From Ga0077560 sp046330435 (GTDB lineage: Bacteria > Actinomycetota > Thermoleophilia > Miltoncostaeales > Miltoncostaeaceae), in the NCBI GenBank assembly GCA_046330435.1, contig JAXLST010000014.1, forward strand, positions 1 to 64,000: DNA of 64,000 bases, read 5' to 3'. Of the stretch, positions 16,514-25,526 are shown one piece after another (position 1 is the stretch's first letter; every line of letters begins with the position of its first letter). A program made the position numbers and the translations under genes. The notes under the pieces are model-generated. The model made no database searches, was not told the origin of the DNA, and saw nothing but the letters and a program-made list of their open reading frames with translations.

Positions 16514-17122
16514 TCAGCCGGCCTCCACCGCTTGCCCCATCAGGCGCTCCAGCACGAACCGCACCTCGGCGGCCACGTCCGGCAGGCCGCGCCCCTGCGG
16601 GTGCACCACCCAGTGGATGAACATCCCCAGCACCACGCCCCGCAGGCCCCGCACCAGCACCGCGAGGTCCTCGGACCGCACGCCCACGCCGCCGTCCGCG
16701 AGGGCCCGGGCGATGATGGGGTCCGCCTCCGCGTAGAACCCGGCCAGTGCCTCCCGGGTCGCGTCGCTGCGCCGCGCCGTCGCCATCATCGACAGCAGCG
16801 CCACCAGCCGGGTCTCGTCGGCGGCCAGCCCCTCGCTGAGCCCGTCGACGACGGCACCGAGGCCCGCCGACCCGGTGGTCGCCGTGGCCGCGACGCCGTC
16901 GCTGAAGATCCCGAACAGGGTGTCGCGGGCGAGCTCGCCCAGCAGCTGCTCCTTGGAGCCGAAGGCGTACTGCACCGACCCCTTCGACACCCCGGCGCGG
17001 CGCGCGATGCGGTCGAGGGTGAGGCCCTCCACCCCGGACTCCGCGACCTCCTCCCGGGCGGCCCCCAGCAGGCTCGCCCGGCGCTCATCCCAGTACGCCA
17101 GTGGACGTGGACGTCCCGGCAA
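16514..17122 (-). CDS. TetR-family transcriptional regulator
   Basis: 202 residues. The N-terminal TetR HTH is clear (ESGVEGLTLDRIARRAGVSK, then GSVQYAFGSKEQLL), followed by a helical ligand-binding domain with a BetI-like C-terminal dimer helix. The likely start is TTG 17122, placed after GGGAGGAAC. It is divergent from the 17.3-28.1 kb transport/catabolic cluster, and a near-perfect palindrome lies between them. It is therefore the obvious candidate repressor, responding to the transported compound or a product. Confidence 0.85.
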   Translation of the reverse strand: MPGRPRPLAYWDERRASLLGAAREEVAESGVEGLTLDRIARRAGVSKGSVQYAFGSKEQLLGELARDTLFGIFSDGVAATATTGSAGLGAVVDGLSEGLAADETRLVALLSMMATARRSDATREALAGFYAEADPIIARALADGGVGVRSEDLAVLVRGLRGVVLGMFIHWVVHPQGRGLPDVAAEVRFVLERLMGQAVEAG

Positions 17123-17160
17123 CGTTCCTCCCGGTTCGCCGGAAAACGCCGGTGGAGTGC

Positions 17161-17182
17161 TTCATCCATCCGGCTGGATGAA
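17161..17182. promoter_or_regulatory. Putative TetR operator (palindrome)
   Basis: Half-sites TTCATCCA (17161-17168) and TGGATGAA (17175-17182) form a perfect inverted repeat with a 6-bp spacer in the 178-bp gap between the TetR gene and the divergent ABC transporter operon. Size and symmetry fit a TetR-family operator. Binding is inferred from position only. Confidence 0.6.
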
Positions 17183-17300
17183 CGTTTTCTCCCATTCCGG
17201 GCCGGTGGCGTGCATTGTCCGGCGGCACAGACTTCCCGCCGGGGTTCTTCACTCAGGGCCCATCGCCAGGGCATCCGGGGCCTTCCTACATTCGGCCCCC

Positions 17301-18890
17301 ATGAGCGCACCCCTGGTCCCCCACGACACCTCGCCGGCCCCCGCCGTGCGGATGCTCGGCATCACCAAGCGGTTCGGTCCGGTGACCGCCTGCGACGGCG
17401 TGGACTTCGTCCTCGGCGGCGGCGAGATCCACTGCCTGCTGGGCGAGAACGGCGCCGGCAAGACCACGCTCATGAGCATCCTGTTCGGCCTGGTCCCGCC
17501 CGACGACGGGCAGATCGTGCTGGACGGCCGCTCCGTGCAGCTGGCCTCCCCCAGGGACGCCCTGCGGCACGGCATCGGGATGGTGCACCAGCACTTCATG
17601 CTGGTCCCGGAGTTCACCGTCGCCGAGAACGTCGTGCTCGGGTCCCGGGCCGCCTGGACCCCGCGGTTCGACCGGGCCCGGGCCGAGGAGGAGGTCCGCG
17701 AGGTCGCCCGCTCCTCCGGCCTCGACGTCGACCCGCGCGCCCTGGTGCGGGACATCCCGGTGGACGTCCAGCAGCGCGTCGAGATCCTGAAGCTGCTCCA
17801 CCGGGGCGCGAAGGTCCTGATCCTCGACGAGCCCACCGCCTCCCTGGGGCCCGCCGGCATCCGGTCGCTGTTCGAGGGCCTCGCCACCCTCCGGGAGCGC
17901 GGCCACTCGGCGATCCTCATCACCCACAAGCTCACCGAGGTCACGGCGGTCGCCGACGGCGTCACCGTCCTGCGGGCCGGGCGCCTGCAGGGCACGTTCC
18001 GGCGCGGCCAGTACGCGGAGGCCGAGCTCGCCCGCGCCATGACCGGGGGCGACATCGCCGCCCTGCCGGTGCGGCGGGCGGCGAGCGGCGGCGACGTGGT
18101 CCTGCGGGTGCGCGGCCTCACCGTCGCGGACCCCGTCACCGGCCGCAACGCGGTGGAGGACCTGGACCTGGAGGTCGCCGCCGGGGAGATCGTGGGCATC
18201 GCCGGGGTGGAGGGCAACGGGCAGCGCGAGCTCGCCGATGCCCTCGCCGGGGTGGTGGCGCCCGCCGCGGGCACCATCGAGCTGGCCGGGGCGGACATCA
18301 CCCCCCTGCCGCCGCGCGACCGGCACGCCCAGGGCCTGGGGGTCATCCCCGAGGACCGCCTGCGCTGGGGCCTGGTCGCCGACTCACCCTGGCCGAGAAC
18401 CTCGCCCTGTCGGACATCTCCCGCGGCGGCCTGCGCCGGCGCGGGCAACTGCTGGACCTGGACGGCATGCACGAGCGGGCGGCGGCGCTGCTCGAGACGT
18501 ACCAGGTGCGGCCCGCGGACCCCCGCGCGCGGGCCTCCCAGCTCTCCGGCGGCAACCAGCAGAAGGTCGTGATCGGCGCCCGGGAGATGTCCGCGAGCCG
18601 CTGCTGCTGGTCGCGCGCAACCCGCCCGCGGGCTCGACGTCGGCGCCATCGACTACGTCCACCGCCGCATCCTGGAGATGCGCGACCGCGGCGGCGCCGT
18701 CCTGCTGGTCACCAACGAGCTCGAGGAGCTCGTGGCCCTCGCCGACCGCATCGCGGTGATGTACCGCGGCCGGTTCGTGTACCGGGCGGTCACCGCGGAG
18801 GCCGACGTGGACGCCATCGCGATGGCGATGGCCGGCATCGCACCCGAGGACGCGGACGCCCAGCCGGGCGCCGCGATGGAGGTCGCATGA
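17301..18890 (+). pseudogene. Nucleoside-type ABC importer ATPase, interrupted by three frameshifts
   Basis: The reading frame would encode about 530 residues with two ABC ATPase domains, like YufO/NupA-type nucleoside importers. Domain 1 has Walker A GENGAGKTTL and Walker B KVLILDEPTASLGP. Domain 2 has the degenerate nucleotide site GVEGNGQRELADAL and the signature LSGGNQQKV. The protein runs in frame from ATG 17301 to ~18383, where one C is missing (GAC|TCACC instead of GACCTCACC). It continues in the next frame to ~18592 (one C missing after ATGTC) and then to ~18633 (GGCTCG for GGCCTCG). It ends in the original frame at 18890. Conserved sequence continues through all three breaks and the net shift is zero. 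It overlaps the first permease gene by ATGA. Either three sequencing errors or a recent pseudogene. Confidence 0.85.
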
Positions 18891-19957
18891 GCACCGGCGC
18901 CCCCCGCGGCGGGCTGCTGCAGCGCAGCCTCGCGGTCCCCGACCCCCGCGCCCTGGCGACCGGGGTCTTCGCCCTCATCGGCACGCTGGTGGTGGTGTCG
19001 CTCATGGTGGCGGCCCTCGGGGAGGACCCGTTCGCCGCCATCCGGACGATCCTCGAGGGGTCGCTCGGCGACTCCGACGCCATCGGCCAGACCCTCATGG
19101 TCGCCGTCCCGCTCGCGCTCTGCGGCGCCGCCGCGGCCATCCCGTTCACCGCGCGGCTGTGGAACGTGGGCGCCGAGGGCCAGATGCACATCGGCGCGTT
19201 CAGCGCGGTGGCGGTGGCCCTCACCCTCCCCGAGCTGCCGGGGCCGGTGTTCATCCCGCTCATCCTCCTCGCGGCGATCGTCGCGGGCGCGGCGTGGGCC
19301 GGCCTCGCGGGGGTCCTGAAGACCGCCTTCGGGGCGAACGAGGTGATCGTCACCCTGATGCTCAACTTCGTGGCGATCCTCATCGCGACGTACGCGATCA
19401 CGGGGATCTGGCCGCAGGGCATCGCCCCCGCCACCGAGAAGGTGCCGGACTCCGCGGTGCTGCCGGTGGTGTGGTCCGGGACGGTCGTGAACCTGGGGCT
19501 CCCGGTCGCGCTGCTCGCCATCGCCGCCGCCTGGGTGCTGATGGCCCGCACCGGCCTGGGCCTGCAGATCCGCTCGATCGGCCTCAACCCGTTCGCGTCC
19601 CGCATGAACGGCATGCGGGTCCCCGCCGTCACCGTCGCGACGTTCGCGATCGCCGGGACGTTCGCGGGCCTCGCCGGCGCCATCGAGGTGATCGGCGAGA
19701 ACCGGGCCCTGGTCACCAGCTTCTCGGCGAACTACGGCTACCTGGGCATCGCGGTCGCCCTGGTGGCCCGCCTCGCCCCCGTGTGGATCTTCCCCTCGGC
19801 GGTGCTGTTCGCCGCCCTGCAGGTGGGCAGCCAGAGCCTGCCCGCCGCCACCGGGATCCCCACCTCGTTCGGCCAGATCATCATCGCGGCCTTCGTCCTC
19901 GGGCTCCTCGGCGCCCGCGTGATCCGGCTGCGATACGCGGAGGGGGCGGTGCAGTGA
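18887..19957 (+). CDS. ABC importer permease (nucleoside/BMP type), subunit 1
   Basis: A 356-residue integral membrane subunit of the BPD_transp_2 family, as in YufP/NupP. Typical blocks are LWNVGAEGQMHIGAFSAVAV, GANEVIVTLMLNFVAILIAT and SFSANYGYLGIAVALVARLA. About ten hydrophobic segments are present. It should form the translocation pore with the next gene's product and be driven by the ATPase upstream. The start codon overlaps the ATPase stop (ATGA), and its own stop overlaps the next gene's GTG. Confidence 0.9.
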   Translation: MSTGAPRGGLLQRSLAVPDPRALATGVFALIGTLVVVSLMVAALGEDPFAAIRTILEGSLGDSDAIGQTLMVAVPLALCGAAAAIPFTARLWNVGAEGQMHIGAFSAVAVALTLPELPGPVFIPLILLAAIVAGAAWAGLAGVLKTAFGANEVIVTLMLNFVAILIATYAITGIWPQGIAPATEKVPDSAVLPVVWSGTVVNLGLPVALLAIAAAWVLMARTGLGLQIRSIGLNPFASRMNGMRVPAVTVATFAIAGTFAGLAGAIEVIGENRALVTSFSANYGYLGIAVALVARLAPVWIFPSAVLFAALQVGSQSLPAATGIPTSFGQIIIAAFVLGLLGARVIRLRYAEGAVQ

Positions 19958-20883
19958 ACTCGACCGTCGTCATCTCGGTGTTCGCGACCGGCATCGCCCT
20001 CATGACGCCCGTGCTGTGGGCGGCCCTGGGCGAGGCCATCGCGGAGCGGGCCGGGATCCTGAACATCGGCATCGAGGGGGTCATGCTCTTCGGCGCCCTG
20101 GTGTGCGCATGGTGCATCCGGGAGGGCGCCGGCATCTGGACCGGCCTGCTGCTGTCGATCCCCGTGGGCGCCGTCCTGGGCCTGCTGCTCGCCTACCTCT
20201 GGGTCTCGCGCGGCGCCGACCAGATCGTCAGCGGGATCATCTTCAACCTCCTCGCCCTCGGCGCGACCAGCCTGCTGTTCGAGGAGTTCCTGAAGGGCGT
20301 CGGGGTCGTCACCAGCCTCGACGAGCGAAGCATCCCCGTGCTGGGGGACATCCCCTGGATCGGGGAGATCCTCTTCCAGCAGCCCACCGTGGTGTACCTC
20401 GCCCTCCTGGCGGCGCCCCTGGTGTTCCTGCTGCTCAACCGCACCTGGTTCGGGCTGTACATCCGGTCCGCCGGGGAGAAGCCCCGCGCCACCGAGACCG
20501 CCGGCCTCAGCGTGCCGGGCCTGCGGTACACGGCGGTGATCCTCGCCAACGTCCTCATCTGCTTCGGCGGGGCGACGCTCATCGCGATCACCTCCGGCGG
20601 CTTCGTCACCAACGTCACCGCCGGGCAGGGCTTCGTGGCCCTGGCGATCGTCGTCCTGGGCCGCTGGAACCCCTTCTTCATCGTGGGCGGCGCCCTGCTG
20701 TTCGGGGTGAGCCAGTCGCTGCAGTTCCAGGCCCAGAGCCTCGGGTTCCTGTCCTCACTGCCCCCCGAGGCATGGCTGTCCCTTCCGTACCTGGTGACGA
20801 TCGTCGCGGTCGTCGTCGCCAAGTCCTCCCGCTACCCGAACGCCTGCGGCGTGCCCTTCACGCCGGCCGGAGCAGCTCGGTGA
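19954..20883 (+). CDS. ABC importer permease (nucleoside/BMP type), subunit 2
   Basis: A 309-residue second BPD_transp_2 permease, like YufQ/NupQ. Family blocks ERAGILNIGIEGVMLFGALV, GADQIVSGIIFNLLALGATS and TAGQGFVALAIVVLGRWNPF are present over about nine hydrophobic segments. GTG 19954 overlaps the stop of subunit 1. It pairs with subunit 1 in a heteromeric nucleoside- or nucleobase-type importer. Confidence 0.9.
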   Translation: MNSTVVISVFATGIALMTPVLWAALGEAIAERAGILNIGIEGVMLFGALVCAWCIREGAGIWTGLLLSIPVGAVLGLLLAYLWVSRGADQIVSGIIFNLLALGATSLLFEEFLKGVGVVTSLDERSIPVLGDIPWIGEILFQQPTVVYLALLAAPLVFLLLNRTWFGLYIRSAGEKPRATETAGLSVPGLRYTAVILANVLICFGGATLIAITSGGFVTNVTAGQGFVALAIVVLGRWNPFFIVGGALLFGVSQSLQFQAQSLGFLSSLPPEAWLSLPYLVTIVAVVVAKSSRYPNACGVPFTPAGAAR

Positions 20884-20918
20884 GCCCCAACCCCGCAACG
20901 ACGAACCAAGGAGCTGGC

Positions 20919-22025
20919 GTGCAGCGAGCACTTCGTGGATGTACGGCGATCCTCGCCGCCGGGCTGATCGCACTCGGTGCAGCCGGGTGCGGCGACGACG
21001 GGGAGGCGTCCGCCGGCTCGACCGGCGGCACGTCCTCCGCCGCCGCCCCGGTCGACTACTCGGTGGCCCTCCTCTCACCCGGGTCCTCCACCGACGGATC
21101 CTGGAGCGAGGCCACCTACGACGGCGTCGAGGCGGCCGTGTCCAAGCTCGGCGTGAAGGACCTCGGCCACGCCGAGAACCTGCTCACCCCCGACGAGTAC
21201 ACCCAGCAGGGCACCGCCTACGCCAAGGAGGGCGCGAACCTCGTGCTCATGGCCAACGGCTCGGTCCCGCAGTCGGTGGTGAAGGTCGCCACCGACTACC
21301 CGGACGCCACCGTGTGCGGCGCCGCCATGGAGATCCCCGCGGCCGACATGCCGCCCAACGCCTGCACCTACGACCCGGAGCAGCAGGAGGGGGCGTTCAC
21401 CGCCGGGTACCTGGCGGCCCTCACCAGCAAGAGCGGCAAGCTCGGCGTGGTCGCCGGGTTCGCCTTCCCCGCCCTCACCCGGCAGGTGGAGGGCTTCACC
21501 CTCGGCGCCCGCTACGCGAAGCCCGACATCGAGGTGCAGCAGGTCTACATCAACAGCTGGACCGACGTGGCCGCCGCCAAGGCCGCCGCGCAGGCCCAGT
21601 ACGCCAACGGCGTGGACATCATCTTCAGCGCCACGGACTCGGCGACCCAGGGCATCTTCGCCGCCGCGCAGGCCGGCGACGGGCGGTACGTCATCGCCTC
21701 GTACTTCGACTCCCACGACCAGGCGCCGGACGTGGTGCTCACCAGCGTCCTCTACAACCTGCAGGGCGTCACCGAGGAGATGATCCGCAAGGGCACGGCG
21801 GGCGAGATCAAGCCCGAGAGCTACAGCTTCGGCCTGGACTTCGGGGTCGGCGAGCTCGCCCCGTTCTACGAGCTCGACAGCGTGGTCCCCGCCGACGCGA
21901 AGACCAAGCTCGAGCAGCTCGTCACGGACATCGAGGGCGGGACCGTGAAGGTCCCGGACGAGAAGGTCCTCGGCGCCAAGGGCGCGGGCGCCTCGTACGA
22001 CCTGGCCAAGCTCACCGCCGGCTAG
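20919..22025 (+). CDS. BMP-family substrate-binding lipoprotein
   Basis: A 368-residue exported lipoprotein. The signal peptide ends in the lipobox LGAAGC, followed by a Ser/Gly/Thr linker and a basic-membrane-protein (Med/BMP/PnrA) domain (STDGSWSEATYDGVEAAVSK, ANLVLMANGSVPQSVV, EQQEGAFTAGYLAALTSKSG, DIIFSATDSATQGIFAAAQA). BMP proteins usually bind nucleosides, but some take other ligands. GTG 20919 is chosen over 20880 because AAGGAGCTGGC precedes it and the signal peptide begins there. The strong palindrome after it may uncouple downstream enzyme expression from this highly needed component. Confidence 0.9.
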   Translation: MQRALRGCTAILAAGLIALGAAGCGDDGEASAGSTGGTSSAAAPVDYSVALLSPGSSTDGSWSEATYDGVEAAVSKLGVKDLGHAENLLTPDEYTQQGTAYAKEGANLVLMANGSVPQSVVKVATDYPDATVCGAAMEIPAADMPPNACTYDPEQQEGAFTAGYLAALTSKSGKLGVVAGFAFPALTRQVEGFTLGARYAKPDIEVQQVYINSWTDVAAAKAAAQAQYANGVDIIFSATDSATQGIFAAAQAGDGRYVIASYFDSHDQAPDVVLTSVLYNLQGVTEEMIRKGTAGEIKPESYSFGLDFGVGELAPFYELDSVVPADAKTKLEQLVTDIEGGTVKVPDEKVLGAKGAGASYDLAKLTAG

Positions 22026-22038
22026 GCGCACCCCCGAC

Positions 22039-22062
22039 GGGGCGGGCCCGCGGGCCCGCCCC
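22039..22062 (+). terminator. 24-bp perfect palindrome after the binding-lipoprotein gene
   Basis: GGGGCGGGCCCG (22039-22050) is followed directly by its reverse complement (22051-22062). It lies in the 76-bp gap between the binding protein and the triple-RidA gene. With no U-tract it probably acts as an mRNA-stabilising or partial-termination hairpin. Confidence 0.55.
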
Positions 22063-22101
22063 ACCCCACGCCACCCCACCACCCCAGGAGGGATCCAGCC
22101 A

Positions 22102-23499
22102 ATGGCCACCACCGAGCCATCCACGACCCCTGCCCGCCCCCGCAAGGCCATCTGGCCGGGCGGCGTCCCCAAGCCCCTCATGCCGTACTCCCCGGTCATC
22201 ACCGCGGGGGGCTGGGTGTTCACCGCCGGCCAGATCGCCACGGACTTCGAGACCGGCCTCGCCCCCGAGGTCATCGTCGAGCCCGGCGCCCCGTTCTACG
22301 GCGACTCCCTGGAGCTGCAGTCGCGGTTCGTGCTGAAGAACCTGGCCGAGACGCTCGCCGCGGCCGGCGTGGACATCGGCACCGACCTCATGCGGATCTA
22401 CCAGTGGTTCACCTCGCCGTACCCCACCGACGAGGAGCGGGCCGAGGGCATCACCTGGCCGCGCATGTCCATCACGCCGTACCTGGACGTCCGCAACGAG
22501 TTCATCCAGAGCAAGCGGCCCGCGTCCACCGGCATGGTGTGCCGGGAGCTGATGGTGAAGGACACCATCGTCGAGGTCGACATGATCGCCTTCGAGCCCA
22601 TCCCGGGCGTCGAGAAGATCGCGTTCGACACCCCGGAGGGCGTGCCCGCACCCCTGGCCGGCTACTCCCCCGCGGTGCGGTGGGGCGACTGGATCTTCAC
22701 CGCCGGCGAGATCCCCGTGGACTGGCGGGGCGACCACCTCTCGGACCGCCACATGGGGGTGCCCAGCGCGCTCGCGCCGGAGGCCCGCATCAACCCGTAC
22801 CTCTGGTACGGCGACGACGTCGAGCGGCAGACCGAGTACACGCTGGAGAAGCTCGCGAAGATCTGCGAGGCCGCCGGCGGCCACATCGAGAACACCGTGA
22901 AGGCCGAGGTGTACATCGGCCACCCCAACGACTTCCTGGGCATGGAGAAGGCCTGGAAGCGCTGGTTCCCCAACAACCCGCCGGCCCGCGTGACGATCCC
23001 CCACATGGGCCTGGGCGGCGCCGGCAGCCGCGTGGAGATCGCCCTGATGCTGCTCGCCGACGACGCCTCCATCTCCATGGAGACGATCGAGACCTCCGGC
23101 GCCCCGGAGCCCGTGGTGCACGAGCCCCAGGCGATGAAGGCCGGGAACTTCGTCTTCTACTCCACGCAGATGCCGGCGGACGCCTCCGGCGGGCTGGCGA
23201 AGGAGACGATGCGGCACCCGAACTTCCCCTGGTACAAGGAGCCCGCGCTCCTGCAGATGGAGTACATGCTGGGGAACATCGACGCCATCGCCTCCGCGGC
23301 GGGATCGAGCGTCGAGAACATCTGCCGCCGCCAGGCGTTCCACGACGACCTGACGTGGTTCCAGATGATGATCAGCCGCTGGGGCGCGGCGTTCCCGAAG
23401 GACCCGCCCGCCTCCACCACGATGAAGATCGGCGGCCCGATGCAGGTGCCGGGCGCGCACCTGCTCCTGGACCTCATCGGCTACGTGCCGGAGGCCTGA
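22102..23499 (+). CDS. Triple RidA (YjgF/Rid) domain protein
   Basis: 465 residues composed of three tandem Rid-family domains: ~25-165 (SPVITAGGWVFTAGQI), ~185-320 (SPAVRWGDWIFTAGEIP) and ~340-465 (AMKAGNFVFYSTQMPAD). Single-domain Rid proteins are ~130 residues and form trimers with active sites between subunits, so this chain could be a fused trimer. The arginine typical of RidA imine deaminases is kept only in the middle domain (PPARVTIP, Arg296); domains 1 and 3 have PPAST-like or RPAST-like serine instead. Rid proteins hydrolyse reactive enamine/imine or aminoacrylate products, and RutC does so in pyrimidine breakdown. It is followed by an isochorismatase-type hydrolase, the same partner class as in Rut clusters. 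ATG 22102 follows AGGAGGGATCC. Confidence 0.85.
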   Translation: MATTEPSTTPARPRKAIWPGGVPKPLMPYSPVITAGGWVFTAGQIATDFETGLAPEVIVEPGAPFYGDSLELQSRFVLKNLAETLAAAGVDIGTDLMRIYQWFTSPYPTDEERAEGITWPRMSITPYLDVRNEFIQSKRPASTGMVCRELMVKDTIVEVDMIAFEPIPGVEKIAFDTPEGVPAPLAGYSPAVRWGDWIFTAGEIPVDWRGDHLSDRHMGVPSALAPEARINPYLWYGDDVERQTEYTLEKLAKICEAAGGHIENTVKAEVYIGHPNDFLGMEKAWKRWFPNNPPARVTIPHMGLGGAGSRVEIALMLLADDASISMETIETSGAPEPVVHEPQAMKAGNFVFYSTQMPADASGGLAKETMRHPNFPWYKEPALLQMEYMLGNIDAIASAAGSSVENICRRQAFHDDLTWFQMMISRWGAAFPKDPPASTTMKIGGPMQVPGAHLLLDLIGYVPEA

Positions 23500-23514
23500 C
23501 CCCGCCGAACGGCT

Positions 23515-23541
23515 GCGGGCGGCTTCCCCTTGGCCGCCCGC
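23515..23541 (+). terminator. Intercistronic GC hairpin
   Basis: GCGGGCGGC (23515-23523) pairs with GCCGCCCGC (23533-23541) around a 9-nt loop, between the triple-RidA and the first isochorismatase-like gene. No U-tract. It is a possible attenuator or processing site within the cluster. Confidence 0.5.
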
Positions 23542-23565
23542 CCCCCGTCCCGAAAGAGGCCGCGC

Positions 23566-24330
23566 ATGAAGACGGACATGTACTGCTACCTGTTCAACCG
23601 CGACCGGAAGTCGCTGCCGGACACGTTCGACACGTGGCTCGACCCGGAGCGGACCGCCGTGGTGTGCATCGACATGCACGCCGGGCACCTGGCGATCGAC
23701 GAGCCGGGGTGCACGTGCCCCGCCCCCCGCGGCGTCGAGAAGATCGCCATCCACGACGAGTTCCACGCCGCCTGCCGGGCCATCGGGATCCCCATCATCA
23801 TGGTCCAGCACTGGCAGCGGTACGGCGGCATCGACGACATCGCCAGCAAGCGGCGCACCGGCAAGGCGAACTGGCGGTGGCTGTACGAGCTGTATCTGCC
23901 GCCCAACCCCGACCAGGAGCGGCACAGCTGGGAGGGGACGCGCTGGGTCGACCTCATGGTCGAGCACGACCCGGACCGCGACCTCTACGTGCGCACCAAG
24001 AAGCGGCTGTCGTCGTTCTACCCGACGGACCTCGAGTTCCTGCTGCGCAACCTGGACGTCGACACGATCGTCATCACCGGGGCGTACACGGACTGCTGCG
24101 ACATCTCGACGGCGTTCGACGCCGCTAACCGCGACTTCCGGGTGATCGTGCCGCGCGACATCGTCGCCGGGTTCAGCGAGGAGGCCGAGAACGCCGCCCT
24201 GCTGATCATCAGCCTGCACTGCGGGCTGGTGGTGGACTCCGGCCCGCTGCTCGCCGAGTGGTACGCCCGCACCGGCACCGAGCTGCCCGCGCTGGAGCAC
24301 GTCGCGATGCCGGAGGGCGCGGCGGCATGA
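23566..24330 (+). CDS. Isochorismatase-like cysteine hydrolase 1
   Basis: 254 residues of the cysteine-hydrolase (isochorismatase-like) superfamily, which includes RutB, biuret hydrolase, N-carbamoylsarcosine amidase and nicotinamidase. The likely triad is Asp36 (VVCIDMHAGHL), Lys145/146 (YVRTKKRLSSFYPTDLE) and Cys177 or 178 (TGAYTDCCDISTAFDA). RTKKRLSSF-type context with a later TxxC nucleophile fits amidohydrolases cleaving carbamoyl or ureido groups. The stop overlaps the MFS gene start (ATGA). Compared with the second hydrolase of the cluster it has a long N-terminal extension and an extra WLYELYLPPNPDQERHSWEG insert. Confidence 0.85.
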   Translation: MKTDMYCYLFNRDRKSLPDTFDTWLDPERTAVVCIDMHAGHLAIDEPGCTCPAPRGVEKIAIHDEFHAACRAIGIPIIMVQHWQRYGGIDDIASKRRTGKANWRWLYELYLPPNPDQERHSWEGTRWVDLMVEHDPDRDLYVRTKKRLSSFYPTDLEFLLRNLDVDTIVITGAYTDCCDISTAFDAANRDFRVIVPRDIVAGFSEEAENAALLIISLHCGLVVDSGPLLAEWYARTGTELPALEHVAMPEGAAA

Positions 24331-25526
24331 GCGGGCCCGCCCCGGATCGCCGGCCGTCGCTGGCCGCGCTGCTCACGTTCTGCGCGGTGGTGAACGTCGC
24401 GTCGATCTACCTCGCGCAGCCGCTGCTGCCGTTCATCGGCGACACCCTCGACGCGGGCACCGGGGCGATGTCGGTGGTGCAGGGCGCCCTGCAGCTCGCG
24501 TTCGGCGTGGGCCTGGTCCTGTTCGGGATCCTGGCCGACACCCGCGACCGGCGGGCCCTGCTCACCGTGATGGCCGGCGGGCTGCTGGCGGCGGCCGTGG
24601 TGGCCGCCGCGGCGCCCACCTACTGGGCGGTCCTGGTGGCGTCGCTGGGGATGGGCGCGTTCGCGGCGGTCCTGCCGGTGCTCATCGCCACCGCCGCCGC
24701 GGCGGGCGACACCCGGGCGCTGGTGGGGATCCTCAGCGGCGCCCCCGCCGGCGTGGTGAGCGGGCGAACCCTCGCCGGGCTGCTGGGGGAGATCGACTGG
24801 CGGCTGGCGTTCACCCTGTCCGCGGTCGCCATGACCGCCGCGCTCACCCTCATCCGCCTGCGGCTCGCACCGCAGCCGCCCCTCGGGGCGCGCACCCGCC
24901 CGTGGCCGGCGCTGCGCGAGATGGCCTCGCTCACCCGGCTCCCGGGCAACGTGCTCATCAACCTGTCGAACTCGGTGGCGTTCCTGGGCTGGTCGTCGGT
25001 GTGGACGATGCTGGCGTTCCAGCTCAAGGACGACCCACTCAACCTCTCCGCCTTCCAGATCGGCCTCATCGGCCTGGTCGGGCTGGGCGGCGCGGTGACC
25101 GGCCAGGTGGGCACCCGGATGCAGGCGGCGCTTGGGGAGGCGGGCGCGGCCCGCACCGCCCTGGCGGTCACCGCGGTCGCCGGACTGGTGCTGGCGGTGG
25201 CCGGCACCACGATCTGGCTGCTGGTGATCGCCCTGTTCGTGCACAACACCGCGGTGTGGGTGGTGCAGGCGGTGAACATCCCGGGTGCGGCGCAGCGGGC
25301 GGGCGACGGCCGCCAGGCGCGCGGCGCGGCGCTGGTCTACCTCACGAACTTCATCTGCACCGCGATCGGCGCCGTGCTGGGCGCGGCGGTGTGGGAGTCC
25401 AGTGGCTGGGGCGGCATCGGCCTCCTGGCCGCCGGGACCGCGGGGGCCTGCCTCCTGCTGGACCTGGCGGGCCGGGCGGCCTGGACGCGCACCCTGCCGG
25501 TGGCGGCGACCGAAAGGAGCGGGTGA
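24327..25526 (+). CDS. MFS transporter
   Basis: A 399-residue integral membrane protein with about twelve hydrophobic segments and the MFS loop ILADTRDRRALL between helices 2 and 3. The N terminus (NVASIYLAQPLLPFIGDTLD) resembles drug/small-molecule efflux or uptake carriers of the YnfM/AraJ type. It sits between amidohydrolase and DUF1989 genes, overlapping both neighbours (ATGA at 24327, TGATG at 25526). It is probably a second carrier for the substrate or for exporting a product. Confidence 0.88.
   Translation: MSGPAPDRRPSLAALLTFCAVVNVASIYLAQPLLPFIGDTLDAGTGAMSVVQGALQLAFGVGLVLFGILADTRDRRALLTVMAGGLLAAAVVAAAAPTYWAVLVASLGMGAFAAVLPVLIATAAAAGDTRALVGILSGAPAGVVSGRTLAGLLGEIDWRLAFTLSAVAMTAALTLIRLRLAPQPPLGARTRPWPALREMASLTRLPGNVLINLSNSVAFLGWSSVWTMLAFQLKDDPLNLSAFQIGLIGLVGLGGAVTGQVGTRMQAALGEAGAARTALAVTAVAGLVLAVAGTTIWLLVIALFVHNTAVWVVQAVNIPGAAQRAGDGRQARGAALVYLTNFICTAIGAVLGAAVWESSGWGGIGLLAAGTAGACLLLDLAGRAAWTRTLPVAATERSG

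Noticed and set aside
18360..18650. Programmed ribosomal frameshifting in the ABC ATPase gene
   Set aside because: Three separate slips at non-slippery sites without stimulatory structures are not plausible; indel errors or decay fit better.
22012..24300. 762-residue antisense frame opposite the RidA and hydrolase genes
   Set aside because: Shadow frame typical of high-GC codon bias; the plus strand carries the conserved proteins.
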